From positions 53,765 to 117,764 of the forward strand of contig CAJQUW010001652.1 in the NCBI GenBank assembly GCA_907163375.1: DNA of 64,000 bases. The letters are read 5' to 3'. The notes beneath the pieces are model-generated. The model had not been told where the DNA came from. It worked only from the letters and a program-made list of their open reading frames with translations, and did not search any database. Positions 1 to 10,673 of this stretch are shown here, piece by piece (positions within the stretch are counted from its first letter, which is position 1; the number at the start of each line of letters is the position of its first letter). Both the position numbers and the translations under genes were made by a program. The stretch comes from Prostheceraeus crozeri (Eukaryota; Platyhelminthes; Polycladida; Euryleptidae).

Positions 1-359
1 GAGTCTACTGATAAATTGTACTTTCACGGCCCAAGTTTCCGATACCTGTAAGGACACACTAACGCATGTTCGTTGGAAGTAAACTCCTCGGCAGAGATAG
101 ATACTGTGGCAGGAGAAGCATAAAAGAGAAGTATTCTCATATAAGGAGAAGTTCGTGGAATTTTTTCCACGCAGCCATGACTCACGCAATTGTGACGCGA
201 AGGCAGCCTCCTGATGGGTAAAACTTGCACCGAGGTATCTGAAGATAGTAAATGGAGGTTAACTGAAATTAATTGTAAGAAAGACGGAAAAGAAAATAAA
301 GCCACCATCTCTCAATATCAGCTCTTTCCAATTCCATTCAAAACTACAAATAGACAAGA

Positions 360-1200
360 CAATATATTCAATACCTTTTTCGTCTCTTACTCAGTTTACA
401 TGTGTGATGTCTTGAGTTTCATGCTTCATTTTCTTGGCAGATTTGAATATGTGGTTTTTACCATCTTTCTTGTCAAAATTTTCCATCTTCCGTGGATGTT
501 TTCTCAGCATAGTACAGTTGATTTTGCGTCCCACTTGGCGTTCATGTGACATTCTCTGTGAAAAACACCGCCGTTCTTGGAGGAGGAAGAAATATATCTG
601 TGATTCCTTTGCGCCAGACTTGCAGGCGACCCATTTACCTTCGTGCTAGCGGCAATAGATTAGCTGCCATGCACATATCCAGCGACCTCATCATCCAGAT
701 TGCGTCTGATGCAGCCCTCTCCACTATGAGCATTCTCAAACCTTCCTATGATGCACCAACTTAGCCATTGAGATGCCCTGTCATGATTTGAATTCCATCA
801 TCTGGCACAGTTGTCACGTCACTCAAAAGTCTCGAATAGAAGACTTCCTTTTCCTCCAGCGACCCACCAGTTTGAGGAGCCTAAACTGACCGAGCATTCA
901 GCATGATTTTCCCAATCAGGATGCACACATTCATCTGGCGGCTGTCTGTTCTTTTGACGGAAGTGACTTGGTCAGTGACACCTTTCGTTAACGAGGATGC
1001 CAACGTCACCCAGACTTTCGTTGTTACCACTTCAATATAGCTTCAGCGACTTGCTCTGCTAGTCGTTGTCATCGCTGAGCCGCCTTTCAAGCGCGTTTCC
1101 TGCAGACAGCAGATGTAAATTTGCCTTCTCTCCATGATCCCAACTACTTTGTTTGCTCGTTTGTGTCTCGAACTAACATTTATAGAACACATTTTCACAG
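360..1200 (-). pseudogene. RTE-like LINE endonuclease remnant
   Basis: Read on the minus strand, the region follows the apurinic-endonuclease domain of RTE-type non-LTR retrotransposons, often annotated as 'craniofacial development protein 2-like'. Near 1110-1150 it reads MERRQIYICCLQETRLKGG, matching the family's ERR.VDI.CLQETRWKG start. Further on come an APQTG segment (family SAYAPQxG) and a PDDGIQIMTGHLNG segment (family DLNGHVG). It continues to a KNHIFKSAKKMKHETQDITHVN-like block that in RTE elements leads to the reverse transcriptase. The frame changes several times and stops interrupt it, so this is a dead, 3'-truncated copy. The reverse transcriptase itself is not visible. The family call rests on remembered motif spacing and was not searched. 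Confidence 0.6.
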
Positions 1201-1707
1201 TGGTTCCACTGTTGATATTATTTTGCTATGTCTGCCCGATCGCATGTCGCACTAAATCCCAGATCGTACCTGCCGCATCGATTTGGTACTGCCGCTGCGT
1301 CCTCCTGTGCACGTGGTGGGAGTCTGGAGGTGCAATGATTTGCAGCCGAATTTTGCTACCGGATGCCTTTTCTGCCGTCGACCTTTTCTTTCTGGGTGGG
1401 ACCCATGGCCTTGTGAAACTTAACAGCTCAAACTATCAAGACTGTAAGTGGTACCCTAGTACACGATCAGATACACGTGCACGATGCCGGAACAGCTTTA
1501 ATCGCATTTCATTCATCAGGGTTCCACTGATCCGAGGACTGTCCGGGTTAACTAATCTATTTACAGCCGCCCATCACCTGGCTGTGGTTGTATTAATTTC
1601 CACCTGCAAGTAATAAGGCAGCACTACCTACAAGCGCACCCAAGTAGATAGTTCAATAGGGGAGGTGAGAGCCTGCACCCTAGAAACTCGTGGACGTCCG
1701 ACCAATG

Positions 1708-2381
1708 GGTCGTGCACATATTACGTGATACCAAATTTACGAAATTTTAACCCCCCTCCTCCCTTGTGATACGGCGTGATATATCCTGTGAATCCTCCAC
1801 CCATATCACGTGATATTCTGATCTACCCCCCCCCAAAAAAATCCATGATCTATTCTATACATTTATTTGATTTTTTTTAATATATGCCGCACTTTCTACT
1901 TGTTTTTGAATCTACGATCAAATATACAGCTAGAGATCGGTTGAATCTATCACCAAATAGGCGCGCGTCTATTCGATAATCTTTCGTCTATATGGAGGAA
2001 GGGAGAAGGACACTTCACTGAAGTCAGTAGCTGATCAACAGAAGGCCATGCAAGTTCATTGTTTCAACGGGAGAAAACGCTTGTTTCTTGAATATGACGT
2101 CACTCAGCTGGGCATGTGACGTTATTTTGCATTCAAACCGCCTGTGTTTTTACCAAACATTCGATCGATTTCTGCTTCGAGATACCAAGGTATCAATAAC
2201 ATTTATTTTCGTCAAAATAACAACTTCTAATTGATAATGCATTTTATTTGAAAGAACAGTATAAGCTTATAGTATATCACGTGATATTGTCTGTGTATCT
2301 CCCTCCCCCACATGTGGTACCCGCGTGAAATATCGGTTGAACCCCCTCCCCCTTGCGTATCACGTGATATGTGCACGACCG
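1708..2381. mobile_element. Non-autonomous element with 24-bp inverted ends
   Basis: The left end (from 1708) and the reverse complement of the right end (to 2380/2381) match over about 24 bp, beginning GGTCGTGCACATAT and continuing to ACGTGATAC with one mismatch. The hexamer CCAATG flanks both sides (1702-1707 and 2382-2387) and is a candidate target-site duplication. Inside, the palindrome TATCACGTGATAT recurs near 1803 and 2275, and CT-rich runs (AACCCCCTCC-like) lie next to both ends. There is no coding potential. This fits a MITE-like DNA transposon derivative. No superfamily is assigned because neither the TIR nor the 6-bp flank is diagnostic to me. Confidence 0.55.
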
Positions 2382-2909
2382 CCAATGCCCGTGCGTCGGC
2401 ATGATGGTGATGTCGTCAGCCTAGACCGTTGTTTTGAGTGTCGCCTATGTGGGAAGTGGAAAGTGGAAGTGGGCTGTGGAAGATGCAATTTGCACTAAAA
2501 GCTATGCGTTTTGCTTTAAACAAGCGCTTCTGCCATTAACACGTAGAATTAATGAGTAATTGTTTCCCTTTAGGTATTCATCGAAAACGTATTTGTAGTT
2601 AATACAGTGCTCCGATTCATTCCCGAATTCGGGAATTTCCCGAATTCCCGAAAATATGGACCCGAAATTCCTGAAAATTTCCATTATGCAGTATCTCTAA
2701 CAAATATGATTTTTTGCATTGGGTCCTGTTGAAGTTAAACATCTTCAATAAATATCTACGTTCCCGAGTAATCATACGAGCGTATGATAGAAATTTATCT
2801 AAAATATCAATTTCAAACCTCTCGACTCCTTTATCAATCCTCATTCCTTTATTCCATGAATTTTTCGGAAAAATATAGGCAAAATTAAACAACGACGTAC
2901 ATGTACTTG

Positions 2910-3223
2910 TAATATAGGCGCATTTTGTTGGACTTGTACTTCTTGTATAAACTGCACTATAATCATTTCGACTTGTCGCTCAACTCTTTCTTTACCACCT
3001 ACCTTTCATCTCAAATTACTCGAGGTCAATCACGTAACAGCTGTCAGATTGTGCCAGTCTTAAAAGTTAATTCGAACTATCTCAGTGGATTGTTTTTCTT
3101 TCGCGTCATTAAAATATGGAATTCATTGAACGATTCAATAGTGAAAGCTCCAACCTTCAGATGTTCAAGAAAAGACTCAAATCAGTTGATCTAAGTGGAT
3201 TTTGCTCATACTGTGACTGCTAA
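2910..3223 (+). pseudogene. 3' end of a CR1/Jockey-like LINE reverse transcriptase ORF
   Basis: The translation follows the C-terminus of non-LTR retrotransposon ORF2 proteins: LLDLYFLYKLHYNHFDLSLN, then TRG, then a FFFRVIKIWNSLNDSIVKAP block (family SFF.RV...WN.LP..V..A). It closes with MFKKRLKSVDL and a Cys-rich SYCDC end at a TAA (3221-3223). A +1 shift near 3155 separates the WNSL block from the FKKRL block. Only the last 100 or so codons survive, which is the usual outcome of 5'-truncated LINE insertion. Stretches containing AATTTGTAAATAT recur near 3534, 4508 and 4573 and may belong to 3' untranslated tails of related copies. Confidence 0.65.
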
Positions 3224-4146
3224 TATGTGATTTCGTATAAAATTATTTGACAAGTGTCTTTTTATACCTGATGGTAAATATTATTTAGATACATACCTAC
3301 ATTCCATATAGAAGATGATTCTCATTATAATGAAGATCAGTAAGAGTCTCAATCTCATTAATCCGAATGAATTTGCATGTATTGTGGCCATGATCATTAA
3401 AGTGTAAATTTTGCATCGATGATTTTGTTACATTCATTTCTATATTAGATGTTAAGCATTTACGTTCTTTTGCTCCATTGTGAGGACTCCCATCCAGTGA
3501 ACTCTTATCATGTCGTGATCATCACTTTTCAAATTTGTAAATATAGGCCCTATAGATCTCACGTATTTTGTATATGGTATATGATGTATATTAGTCCCGC
3601 AGCCCAGACGGATGAACTCCAACGAAAGATGTCCAAAGGATCATGTCCATAGGACGTTCGTATATGGTTAGTAATACTTGAATCTGGACGTCTGCCGAGT
3701 TCTAGTGGTGGCACCTACATATTAGGCCTCTGAAAGACCCCCCCCAAAAGGGCCAATACTCCAACATTGGATGTCCCGGCTCAAACCATGACATTTTGAG
3801 GACAGAAGTACTGAGTATTAAAAAATACCCATGAAAGACATTTTGGTGGGTGCGTTTCCTCAAACAGACACTTTAATAAATGACCCCTAAAATAGACCCT
3901 TGTATAATTTGTATATTTCATTCATAAAATACCAACTTAAATTTTCTAAATATCTAAAAAAATTTCTTTATTCAAAATATAATGGTTGATTGCAATCTTC
4001 AATATTTCTGCTAATTTTTAATAGATAGATGGTAATGAAGGCTACATATGGTGTCTTACTGTGACAACTGTACAACTGTGTCTTACTGTGAGTTATTGAG
4101 AAAAAAATATTTTTCTGAAGAAAAAGTTACGGACAAAAGTACAACA

Positions 4147-4452
4147 TCAATCGTCGTTCTCACTGTCGCTATCACTATCACTTTCGTCGGTCCATTCTTC
4201 CTCAAACTTCTCGTCAACCGTCTGGTTCAGGTCAGTGCTTTCCTCACGAACATCTTTACTGAGGTATATAGGTAAATTTTCCCCTTCAAACCAATCCGGA
4301 ACCCAGTATCTCTCATCTTCAATTTTCCATCCGTAGTTTGATGGGTTCAAATCATCGTTCGGTTTGCGATCCGTTGCACGACTCCAGATTTTACTAACAT
4401 GATGTGCGCGCTTGATTTTGTTTCGAAGTGTCTTTGAGCAAGGTGGTAACAA
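4147..4452 (-). pseudogene. Fragment of an uncharacterised conserved protein family
   Basis: An open stretch of 101 codons starts MLPPCSKTLRNKIKRAHHVS, then has KIWSRA, then a GW...Y.VPDWFEG..LP segment, and ends in an acidic Ser/Asp run. The order LPPC - RA - IW - P - GW - W recalls a C-terminal module common in predicted proteins of corals, molluscs and other invertebrates, often near mobile DNA and of unknown function. No start signal or neighbouring exon could be recognised, so it may be a single exon or a relic. The acidic tail comes from a short GTCGCTATCACTATC-like repeat at 4165-4185. No function is proposed. Confidence 0.3.
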
Positions 4453-4749
4453 GACATAGTTGATTCTTTTGATATTTCTGAGGGGATCAGTTTCGCTGAC
4501 TCTGAATTTGTAAATATGTGGGTCTCATATAATTTGTTTATCATGTGCATGTACATCATGATCACTCGGTAAATTTGTAAATATATGTCTCATGTATTTT
4601 TTAATGATGCTAAACTTTGCGTATGCATATGTTGCACGTGTTATCAACGCTTACTTGTAAGTGCCCTTGCGGCCTTGGCTTTGCGTTTTCTGTATATTTC
4701 AGAATAAACATTTATGACTTATGTACTTCCCAATCCCATGGTCTCGTGA

Positions 4750-5409
4750 ATCGAAGAAGGCTGCCGAAGTGAACCTTCGAGCGAATCGACCATTGAGTTC
4801 TGGTCAACAATGGAAAAAAATCAAAATTTGCCTATGCTCTGCAGACTGGTGAAAACCGTCATCGTTATCCCACATGGGAACAGCGAAATTGAAAGGCAGT
4901 TCAGTATCCTGTCTGACGTTGTGACAAAGAAGCGATCTTGCCTCTCGCCGGACACTATACAGGCACTGGTCGTCAGTAAGTCGATACTTTTGGCTAATGG
5001 TTGGACAAATTCCACTGTTCCAATCAATGAAAGCCTTCTGAGTGTCTGCTCTGCTGCACATCAGCACTACAGGAAGAGAAAAAGGGATGAAGCCAAAGCA
5101 AACGAGGATATCAAAAGGAAAAACATGGAGGCACAAATTATTGGAGATTTTTCCAATTTTCTGAAGTCAAATGACTCACTCATGAATATTGAAAGTTCTG
5201 CCCTTGAAACGGATCGGCAATTGCAAGAACTTATTTCCGAAAAAGAGAAACTTGCAGAGTTTATTACGACGGCAACAACAAAAGTGAAAGATTCGGAAGA
5301 AAAATTGAAATTTCTATTAGAGAAGAAAAAGACTCTATTGAAACAAAAAGAAAAAAAGATGGTGTCTTTGATGGACCAATTTGTTGTCAAAGAGTCATCT
5401 TCCAAATAA
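4750..5409 (+). pseudogene. hAT transposase C-terminal dimerisation fragment with coiled-coil tail
   Basis: The frame is open from 4750 to the TAA at 5407-5409. The first 80 residues follow the hAT C-terminal dimerisation region: FWSTMEKNQNLPMLCRLVK, then VIVIPHGNSEIERQFSIL (family ..IPHGNA..ER.FS), then a K+RSCLSPDTIQALVVSKS segment. After residue 110 comes a Lys/Glu-rich stretch with heptad-like leucines, probably a coiled coil, ending near a Ser-rich tail. The catalytic core and any zinc finger are missing upstream: a stop lies at 4747-4749, though an intron could precede the fragment. The reading frame is undamaged over 220 codons, unlike the other elements here, so a recent copy or a host-adopted exon are both possible. 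Confidence 0.55.
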
Positions 5410-6030
5410 CTTCAGACCTTCGTGAAAATAAATGAATGTGGATAAACTGAGTATTTTTTGTAATAAAATATATCTACATGTACTTGTTGAGCAATGGCAG
5501 TAGTACAGTGCTCAGATGAAAATAGATAACACATGTGCAACATAGATATGACGTTTCTTCATTGTATGCCGATTAATTGATATTTTCTATGTGTTGCTGT
5601 ACGCTTTAAGTTGTTGAAGTATTCAGATTTGCTCATAGTATCTCAAAGCTTCCATTCATTTTAAAACCCAAGCACATGAAGATAAGCTTTATGAAGACTA
5701 TTATGCACAATATTTGAAGAAATGTAAGGGATATAACTAGTCTGTAGGGGTCTTAACTGGTCTGTTTCCGGGGATCAAAATACTTACAGATGCATTAATG
5801 TGTTGCTTTATCAATTAATGAATATTATCCCATCAACGGTTTCTATGCCGTTTTAATGTTTTAACTGAAAATTTCAGTCATTCTGGAATTCTCGAAAATT
5901 CGGAGGGTATGTCGCTCGGAGGAATTAATATATTTCCTGCTCTCCGTCTTAATAATGGTTCTAATTTTGAATGCATTTAACAACAATGAAATTAAATAAA
6001 CGATGGATCAAATTGCCGGCAAAAGATGTA

Positions 6031-6102
6031 CGGCTGGTTGGATTCGAACCTGCGACCAAGGTTAACTAGACCTGTGCTCTAACCAACCGAGCTACGAGCC
6101 AC
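6031..6102 (-). repeat. Decayed tRNA-like unit (tRNA pseudogene or SINE head)
   Basis: On the minus strand the sequence has an A-box (TAGCTCGGTTGG), a GCTC/GAGC D-stem, an anticodon arm with loop CTAGTTA (formally anticodon AGT) and a perfect B-box (GGTTCGAATCC). The T-stem has two mismatches and the acceptor arms pair only over GGCT/AGCC with an offset. It is therefore not a sound tRNA gene. It could be a tRNA pseudogene or the 5' part of a tRNA-derived SINE running toward lower coordinates. No clear SINE body or tail was seen. Confidence 0.5.
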
Positions 6103-6327
6103 TTATGCGACTGTGTCAATTGGCAGGATCAAACCCTCACCACCACACATCAGTTGTCATAGCAATCTTAATCAATCATATAACAATCAATCAATTTAAC
6201 ATCATGTTAGTTTGAAACCCATCAATCTCCAGGGTTGGATGAAATATTATTAAATAGTTAAAAAATGACTAAATAACATCTCGTTTATTTATTTGCTTGT
6301 TTAACAATTAACCTCATTCGATTACAG

Positions 6328-6684
6328 GATGTTATTTTGAAGGAACCTGTCCGGACCGTTCTTCGTCGATTGAACACTGCAATTTATCCAATACAAGTGG
6401 GCGGAAGCACTGTTAAAACGCTATATCCAGTTGGTCTAATTGGAGGAATGGGCATGCTTCGAGTAAACGGTGTTATTCGAAATTTGGTTGGATCAAAATT
6501 GAGTCTAAATAGCAAAGCCGATTCCAATACCACCATGACACAAACATGTTACGATGCGAAAAAAGTTTCTGTTTGTGGTGCTAATTCTATTTGTCGACAG
6601 ACTTTAGACGGAACCCCACCTTTGTGCACATGCAAAGCTGGATATCGAAAAGATACGTCAGGCAAATGTACAATTAATACAAAG
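6328..6684 (+). CDS. CadN: Classical cadherin exon: laminin-G end plus EGF-like domain
   Basis: Internal exon of 119 codons, bounded by ATTACAG (6321-6327) and AAAG|GTAAGA (6684/6685), starting and ending in phase 0. It opens inside a laminin-G domain. The segment LIGGMGMLRVNGVIRNL has the shape of the domain's last strands, where most laminin-G domains read G.+...NG. It is followed by an EGF-like domain with six cysteines spaced C-x8-C-x5-C-x10-C-x-C-x11-C, ending KDTSGKC. In CadN-type (type III) classical cadherins, laminin-G and EGF units sit between the cadherin repeats and the membrane, outside the cell, and this order fits. The assignment to cadherin rests on the downstream exons, because this exon alone would also fit other LamG/EGF proteins. 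The earlier part of the laminin-G domain must lie on an exon not recognised here. Confidence 0.85.
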
Positions 6685-7948
6685 GTAAGAAATCAGTTCT
6701 CGGTAACCTACGCAGCCAATACAGATTAAAATACATGTTCTGATAGTTAGTTGTTCAGAATTTAGAATTTTAGAGAGGAATAATTTTTGGGACGTACTTG
6801 GCTATGCAAATAGATGTCTAAATTTATTCGACATCATTATTTTCTATAAATCGCTTAACGTCGATAATTGTGTATTTCATCTCATGAAAGCTTTATCACT
6901 CAATTGAACGCTAGAGTGATGAAAGACAAGTAGATTTTAACTTTTGTATTTTCAGAAGTTAAAATGCTACAAAATGAACATGAATCTGTCAAAGCCCATG
7001 CATGCATAATAATAATAATAATAAAGGCTTTATTTTAGCTCGATACGCATTAGGCGCGGAGCCTGTTTTCGATATGGTCGAGCAAAATCAGCAAAATCGA
7101 GCAATGACATCATGCTGTATTTTACTCTTTGGGAAAGCGAGTGTTCTTAGTACAGACATTAAGTATACACTGGAAATTGACTGTGATGACTGTTAATAAT
7201 ATTCTTAACCCAATAATCTGCTCAGGCATTCCTGTGACATTGACTGTCTACATTTTGTAGTTTCTGTGCATTTTTTTCCTCATTATAGTTCAGTAGATAA
7301 CAGATGTAAAATGTAGATTTACAATGTAAAGAGATAAACTTAGGTTATGCAAAATTCAGTGTAGGATGGACAATATTTTTAAAGCATTTTTCTTTGTTTT
7401 TTCGAAAAACAATTACTAACTAGCAATAAATTTTGCCGATGAGATGCTTCGTTGGTATTGATGTCGGTTTCAGTAGTGCAAGAGGAAGCTCTCTACCTCC
7501 AGAATATCTTATTTATTGATGATACTAGCCATCGAGCTATTGCAGGAAAAAATTAATGGCTGGCATAATGTGTTTTGTGAAATGATTTCGCACCACAAGT
7601 TGTATCCTTCTGTAAATACAATGAAAAACTTACTTGAAACACAACTCACATTTATAAATTATCCTGTTTCCAGCACAAGTTTATGAAGAGAATGAGGCCA
7701 AAAATGAGACTTAAGTGCACCCTATGGCTACTACGAATCTGAGACACTGTTGAGGTCTCCCCCCGGTTCCCGGTTCCTTCTCATGCTATTCAGGATTAAA
7801 GAAAACAACTGTTTAAATCAAAATGAAAGAGAACTTTGATTATCTGCAAAATTAGAAAAAAGACATTCTATGCCCAACATTATGGCTGAGGACTTATTAC
7901 ACGCACTTTTCACTGAATCAGAGAAGAAGCACTTTGTGCCCTTTCTTT

Positions 7949-10673
7949 TAGGGTGCGGCGATGTTTTATTTTCCCCAACGATCGATTTAATTTAGATTTT
8001 TCAGAAAGATTTCGATTTTTTTTCCGATTTCGATTTTTTTGTAAACCAAAAAAGAAATCATTTCAAAACAGTCTGAGCTTTATTTTCTAATTACGTGTAA
8101 GTGGGCGATACATGCATGACAAACGTCTCAAAATATCGGCCAATACTGAATCATATGAAAGCATATTGTGAAGTCTAATTAGAAAAACGCATTACCCCCT
8201 ACTCATTCAAAAGTTTACTGTTGCGTCTGATTTTGATCAGTTGCCGTGCGCGCAAGCCACTCAAATTTGCACGACTGGGCGTTATGGTATTGCCCGTTAC
8301 ACTTCCTAGTCTTTCCGAAGCCGTGTTTGTTGCTGGAATACACAAGAATTGTCGGGCAATCCTGGCCAAATTTGGAAGATTCTGCAGTTGATTCTTCCAG
8401 AAGGCAAGAATGTCAAATTCCTTGTGGTCGGGTGCAGGATTTGTTTACTCCATCAATTCGACATATCGCTGCCACTCCATCATAGATCGGTCTTTGATGT
8501 TTTTGCTATCTGATTCCACCGGAGATCTAATTTTCATCTGCTACCACAAGGAAACACGTTTCTCATCAGACTTTTCTTGGCTCACTCCTGGAGTAATCAC
8601 CTTCTCTTCTGTGTGAGATTATTTCTGCATGAAGTCGACAATACGCGCGACGATAATGTTCTTCGCAACATCAACTTGTGTGGAAGAGAGAATACGTAGA
8701 AATCGTGGATCGATCGCAGAAGCGACCAACAGAATTGGTTGTTCAGTACCAGTTGTCACTTGTTCAATTCTGGATTTCATCGAGTTCAATATTGTGACTT
8801 TGAATGAAGTCAAGGCGGTGGGGACGTCGATAGATCCAATGAGTTCAGTCAGGGTTGACAGTAGAGGCAGGATAAGATTGATCGAAGGAGACAGTTCACA
8901 ACACAAGTCACGAGTAACTTCCTCGAATGGTGCCAACAATGATGTCAAGGTTTCGAGTAATTCCCACTCACTGTTTTGGAGAATCGGTGGAGGATTGCGT
9001 GAATTCCGAATTTCGAGTAATGAGCGATTGATTTCTTGACGATTTTCTATCATCACTGACCAAGTATAGAAAGATGAGTTCCATCGTGTTGGAACATCTT
9101 GCGGAATTCTTTGAACCGATTTTCCAGATTCTTGTTGCAGATTATTTGGAAGTCGAACTCCAGGATTGCTACAATGGAAGAAGCCAGCTATCGCTCGACA
9201 AGATTTCCGAAGATCATTAGCTGCCTCACAGGCTGTGAAGGAGTCTTCAGTACACAATTGTAGTGTGTGAGCCATGCAAGGCATCCAAGGAATTCCAGTC
9301 AATTCAATACCTCGTCGAACATTGCCAGCGTTGTCGGTCACTCCAGCTTCGAATATCTGATCATTAACATCGATGGACATTTCTTCCATTAATCCACGCA
9401 GACACTGTGATATCGTTTCTCCAGTATGGTCTCTATCCGACGAATTGAAAGGTTCAACTCCGATGCAATAGGAATGTAGCCGGTAGTCGGCGTCAATAGA
9501 AGATGCAGTCACTTCTAAGAAACTCTCATGATTCTTAGCGTCGTAGAAATCGAGAGTTATCGCGTATGACGGGAAATCATTCTCTTGGAAAAAGTTCTGC
9601 ATTTTCACATCGATTTCTCGTTCCAACGTCGGAAGCACAGTGCGCCGCATTTTGGTCTCACTAGGAATGTCATATCTGTCGTTCAAGCATTCGACAAATT
9701 TGCGAAAATGTTCATTTTCGACGAAACGAATATATAGACATCCCTCAGCGATATAGTTTGAGCAAGTAGACGATCGAGCTTTAGAGCTTTGGCACTACCA
9801 TGTGGATATTTGTGATGAACAACAAAGGAAGTTTCGATGGTTGATTGACGAGATGGAGATGTCTTTCTTTTCACCGCCTTCTTTGCTTTCTCCTCTGACA
9901 TCTGCTGAAGATCGGAGTAGATTTTCGGATGATTGTCTTTCAAATGTCTGAACATATTGGTAGTCGATCCATCCTTCACCTTTACACTCGGATTCCTACA
10001 GTCACCTGTGAGACATTTCGCTGACGTCTTGCAATTGTCTAAAGTAAAATAACGATGTATTTGTGATTTCTGTTTCGTGGACATAACGACGGTAGGGGGA
10101 GCGTAGAATGCCGAAATTGACTACAGCATAGCCCTCTCGATCGAAGGCGATCATGATAACAATGTCTAAAACCAATCAGCGTTCCAACTAGTTTCGTCAC
10201 CTGCTGCTCACCTTAAATCAACTATTTTTATGGTGATCTATCAACTAAGAAATAGTGCACGGAGTCAAGGACAATGCCAACGCCGCTGACTCGTAGCTTC
10301 AACCACAGAATTGGCTTCAACTGACATCACAGATTAGTCACACAATAGACTGCCTGAGCCGATTCTGGCTGATAGCAGTAGCAGTCTAGCACAGCAACTT
10401 GTTTGATGATCAAGTAACCATCTTACATGTAGCTAGCTGGGAGGAATCACAGATAATTTCAATTAAGAAATCGTTCTCGTGTATTGTACATGAAATGAAT
10501 TGGGTTTAACCACTTCCCATACCTGTATTGACTTGAATTGGGAAATGTAGCATTTATTTATCAAAACGAAAAAATCGAACTGAAAATCGCGATCTCTTTT
10601 GATTACCGATCGATTTTCGATTTTTCAATTCCGATCGATTTTTTTCCCGATCGATTTAAATCGCCGCATCCTA
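7949..10673 (-). mobile_element. Full-length hAT transposon with 8-bp target duplication
   Basis: The left end TAGGGTGCGGCGAT (7949-7962) and the reverse complement of the right end TAGGATGCGGCGAT (10660-10673) match at 13 of 14 bases. The element is flanked by a perfect 8-bp direct repeat, CTTTCTTT, at 7941-7948 and 10674-10681. Eight-base target duplications and a TAGGG-type end are hallmarks of the hAT superfamily. Subterminal regions at both ends are rich in CGATCGATTT/GATTTTCGATTT units, which in hAT elements are often transposase-binding repeats. The single transposase gene runs on the minus strand. The intact duplication suggests a fairly young insertion, although the transposase is already damaged. 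Confidence 0.93.
8219..10084 (-). pseudogene. hAT transposase with BED zinc finger, inactivated
   Basis: The gene starts at an ATG at 10084. Residues 24-52 form a BED-type finger, C-x4-C-x17-H-x4-H (C24, C29, H47, H52). The frame then shifts near 9755, where the conserved block reads IAEGC...RFVENEHFRKFVE. The next 355 codons follow the hAT core: a SYAITLDFYDA segment, TDNAGNV, the PCMAHTLQL motif and the DVPTRWNSSFYTW motif. The dimerisation region lies in a further frame at about 8219-8432 (ARQFLCIPATNTASERLGSV) after a stop near 8446 and a frame change beyond 8619. At least three lesions make it a dead copy. Motifs resemble ZBED/Ac-type hAT proteins. The open segments on the + strand across this region are shadows. 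Confidence 0.88.

Larger units (their letters stand above)
1..6327. other. Region left of the first recognised cadherin exon
   Basis: No exon of the cadherin gene could be recognised here. The stretch ends in a splice acceptor (ATTACAG at 6321-6327), so at least its right part is intron. It contains the mobile-element remnants listed separately. The remaining stretches (1-360, 1201-1707, 2382-2909, 3224-4146, 5410-6030, 6103-6327) are AT-rich and show nothing else that can be supported. Position 1201-1640 may be the 5' part of the RTE-like LINE. Around 2604-2690 there is a local, partly palindromic run of CCCGAATT/AATTCGGG units with no clear meaning. Confidence 0.5.

Noticed and set aside
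1134-1613. 159-codon open frame on the + strand
   Set aside because: It lies antisense to the 5' part of the RTE-like LINE remnant and shows no domain or splice context.
2604-2690. Partly palindromic CCCGAATT/AATTCGGG run as a possible transposon end
   Set aside because: No matching inverted partner with a target duplication could be found. The similar stretch near 5880 is too weak.
5067-5405. 112-codon minus-strand frame rich in Phe and Ser
   Set aside because: It is the shadow of the Lys/Glu-rich coiled coil read on the + strand.
6031-6102. Functional tRNA-Thr(AGT) gene
   Set aside because: The acceptor stem does not pair end to end and the T-stem has two mismatches.
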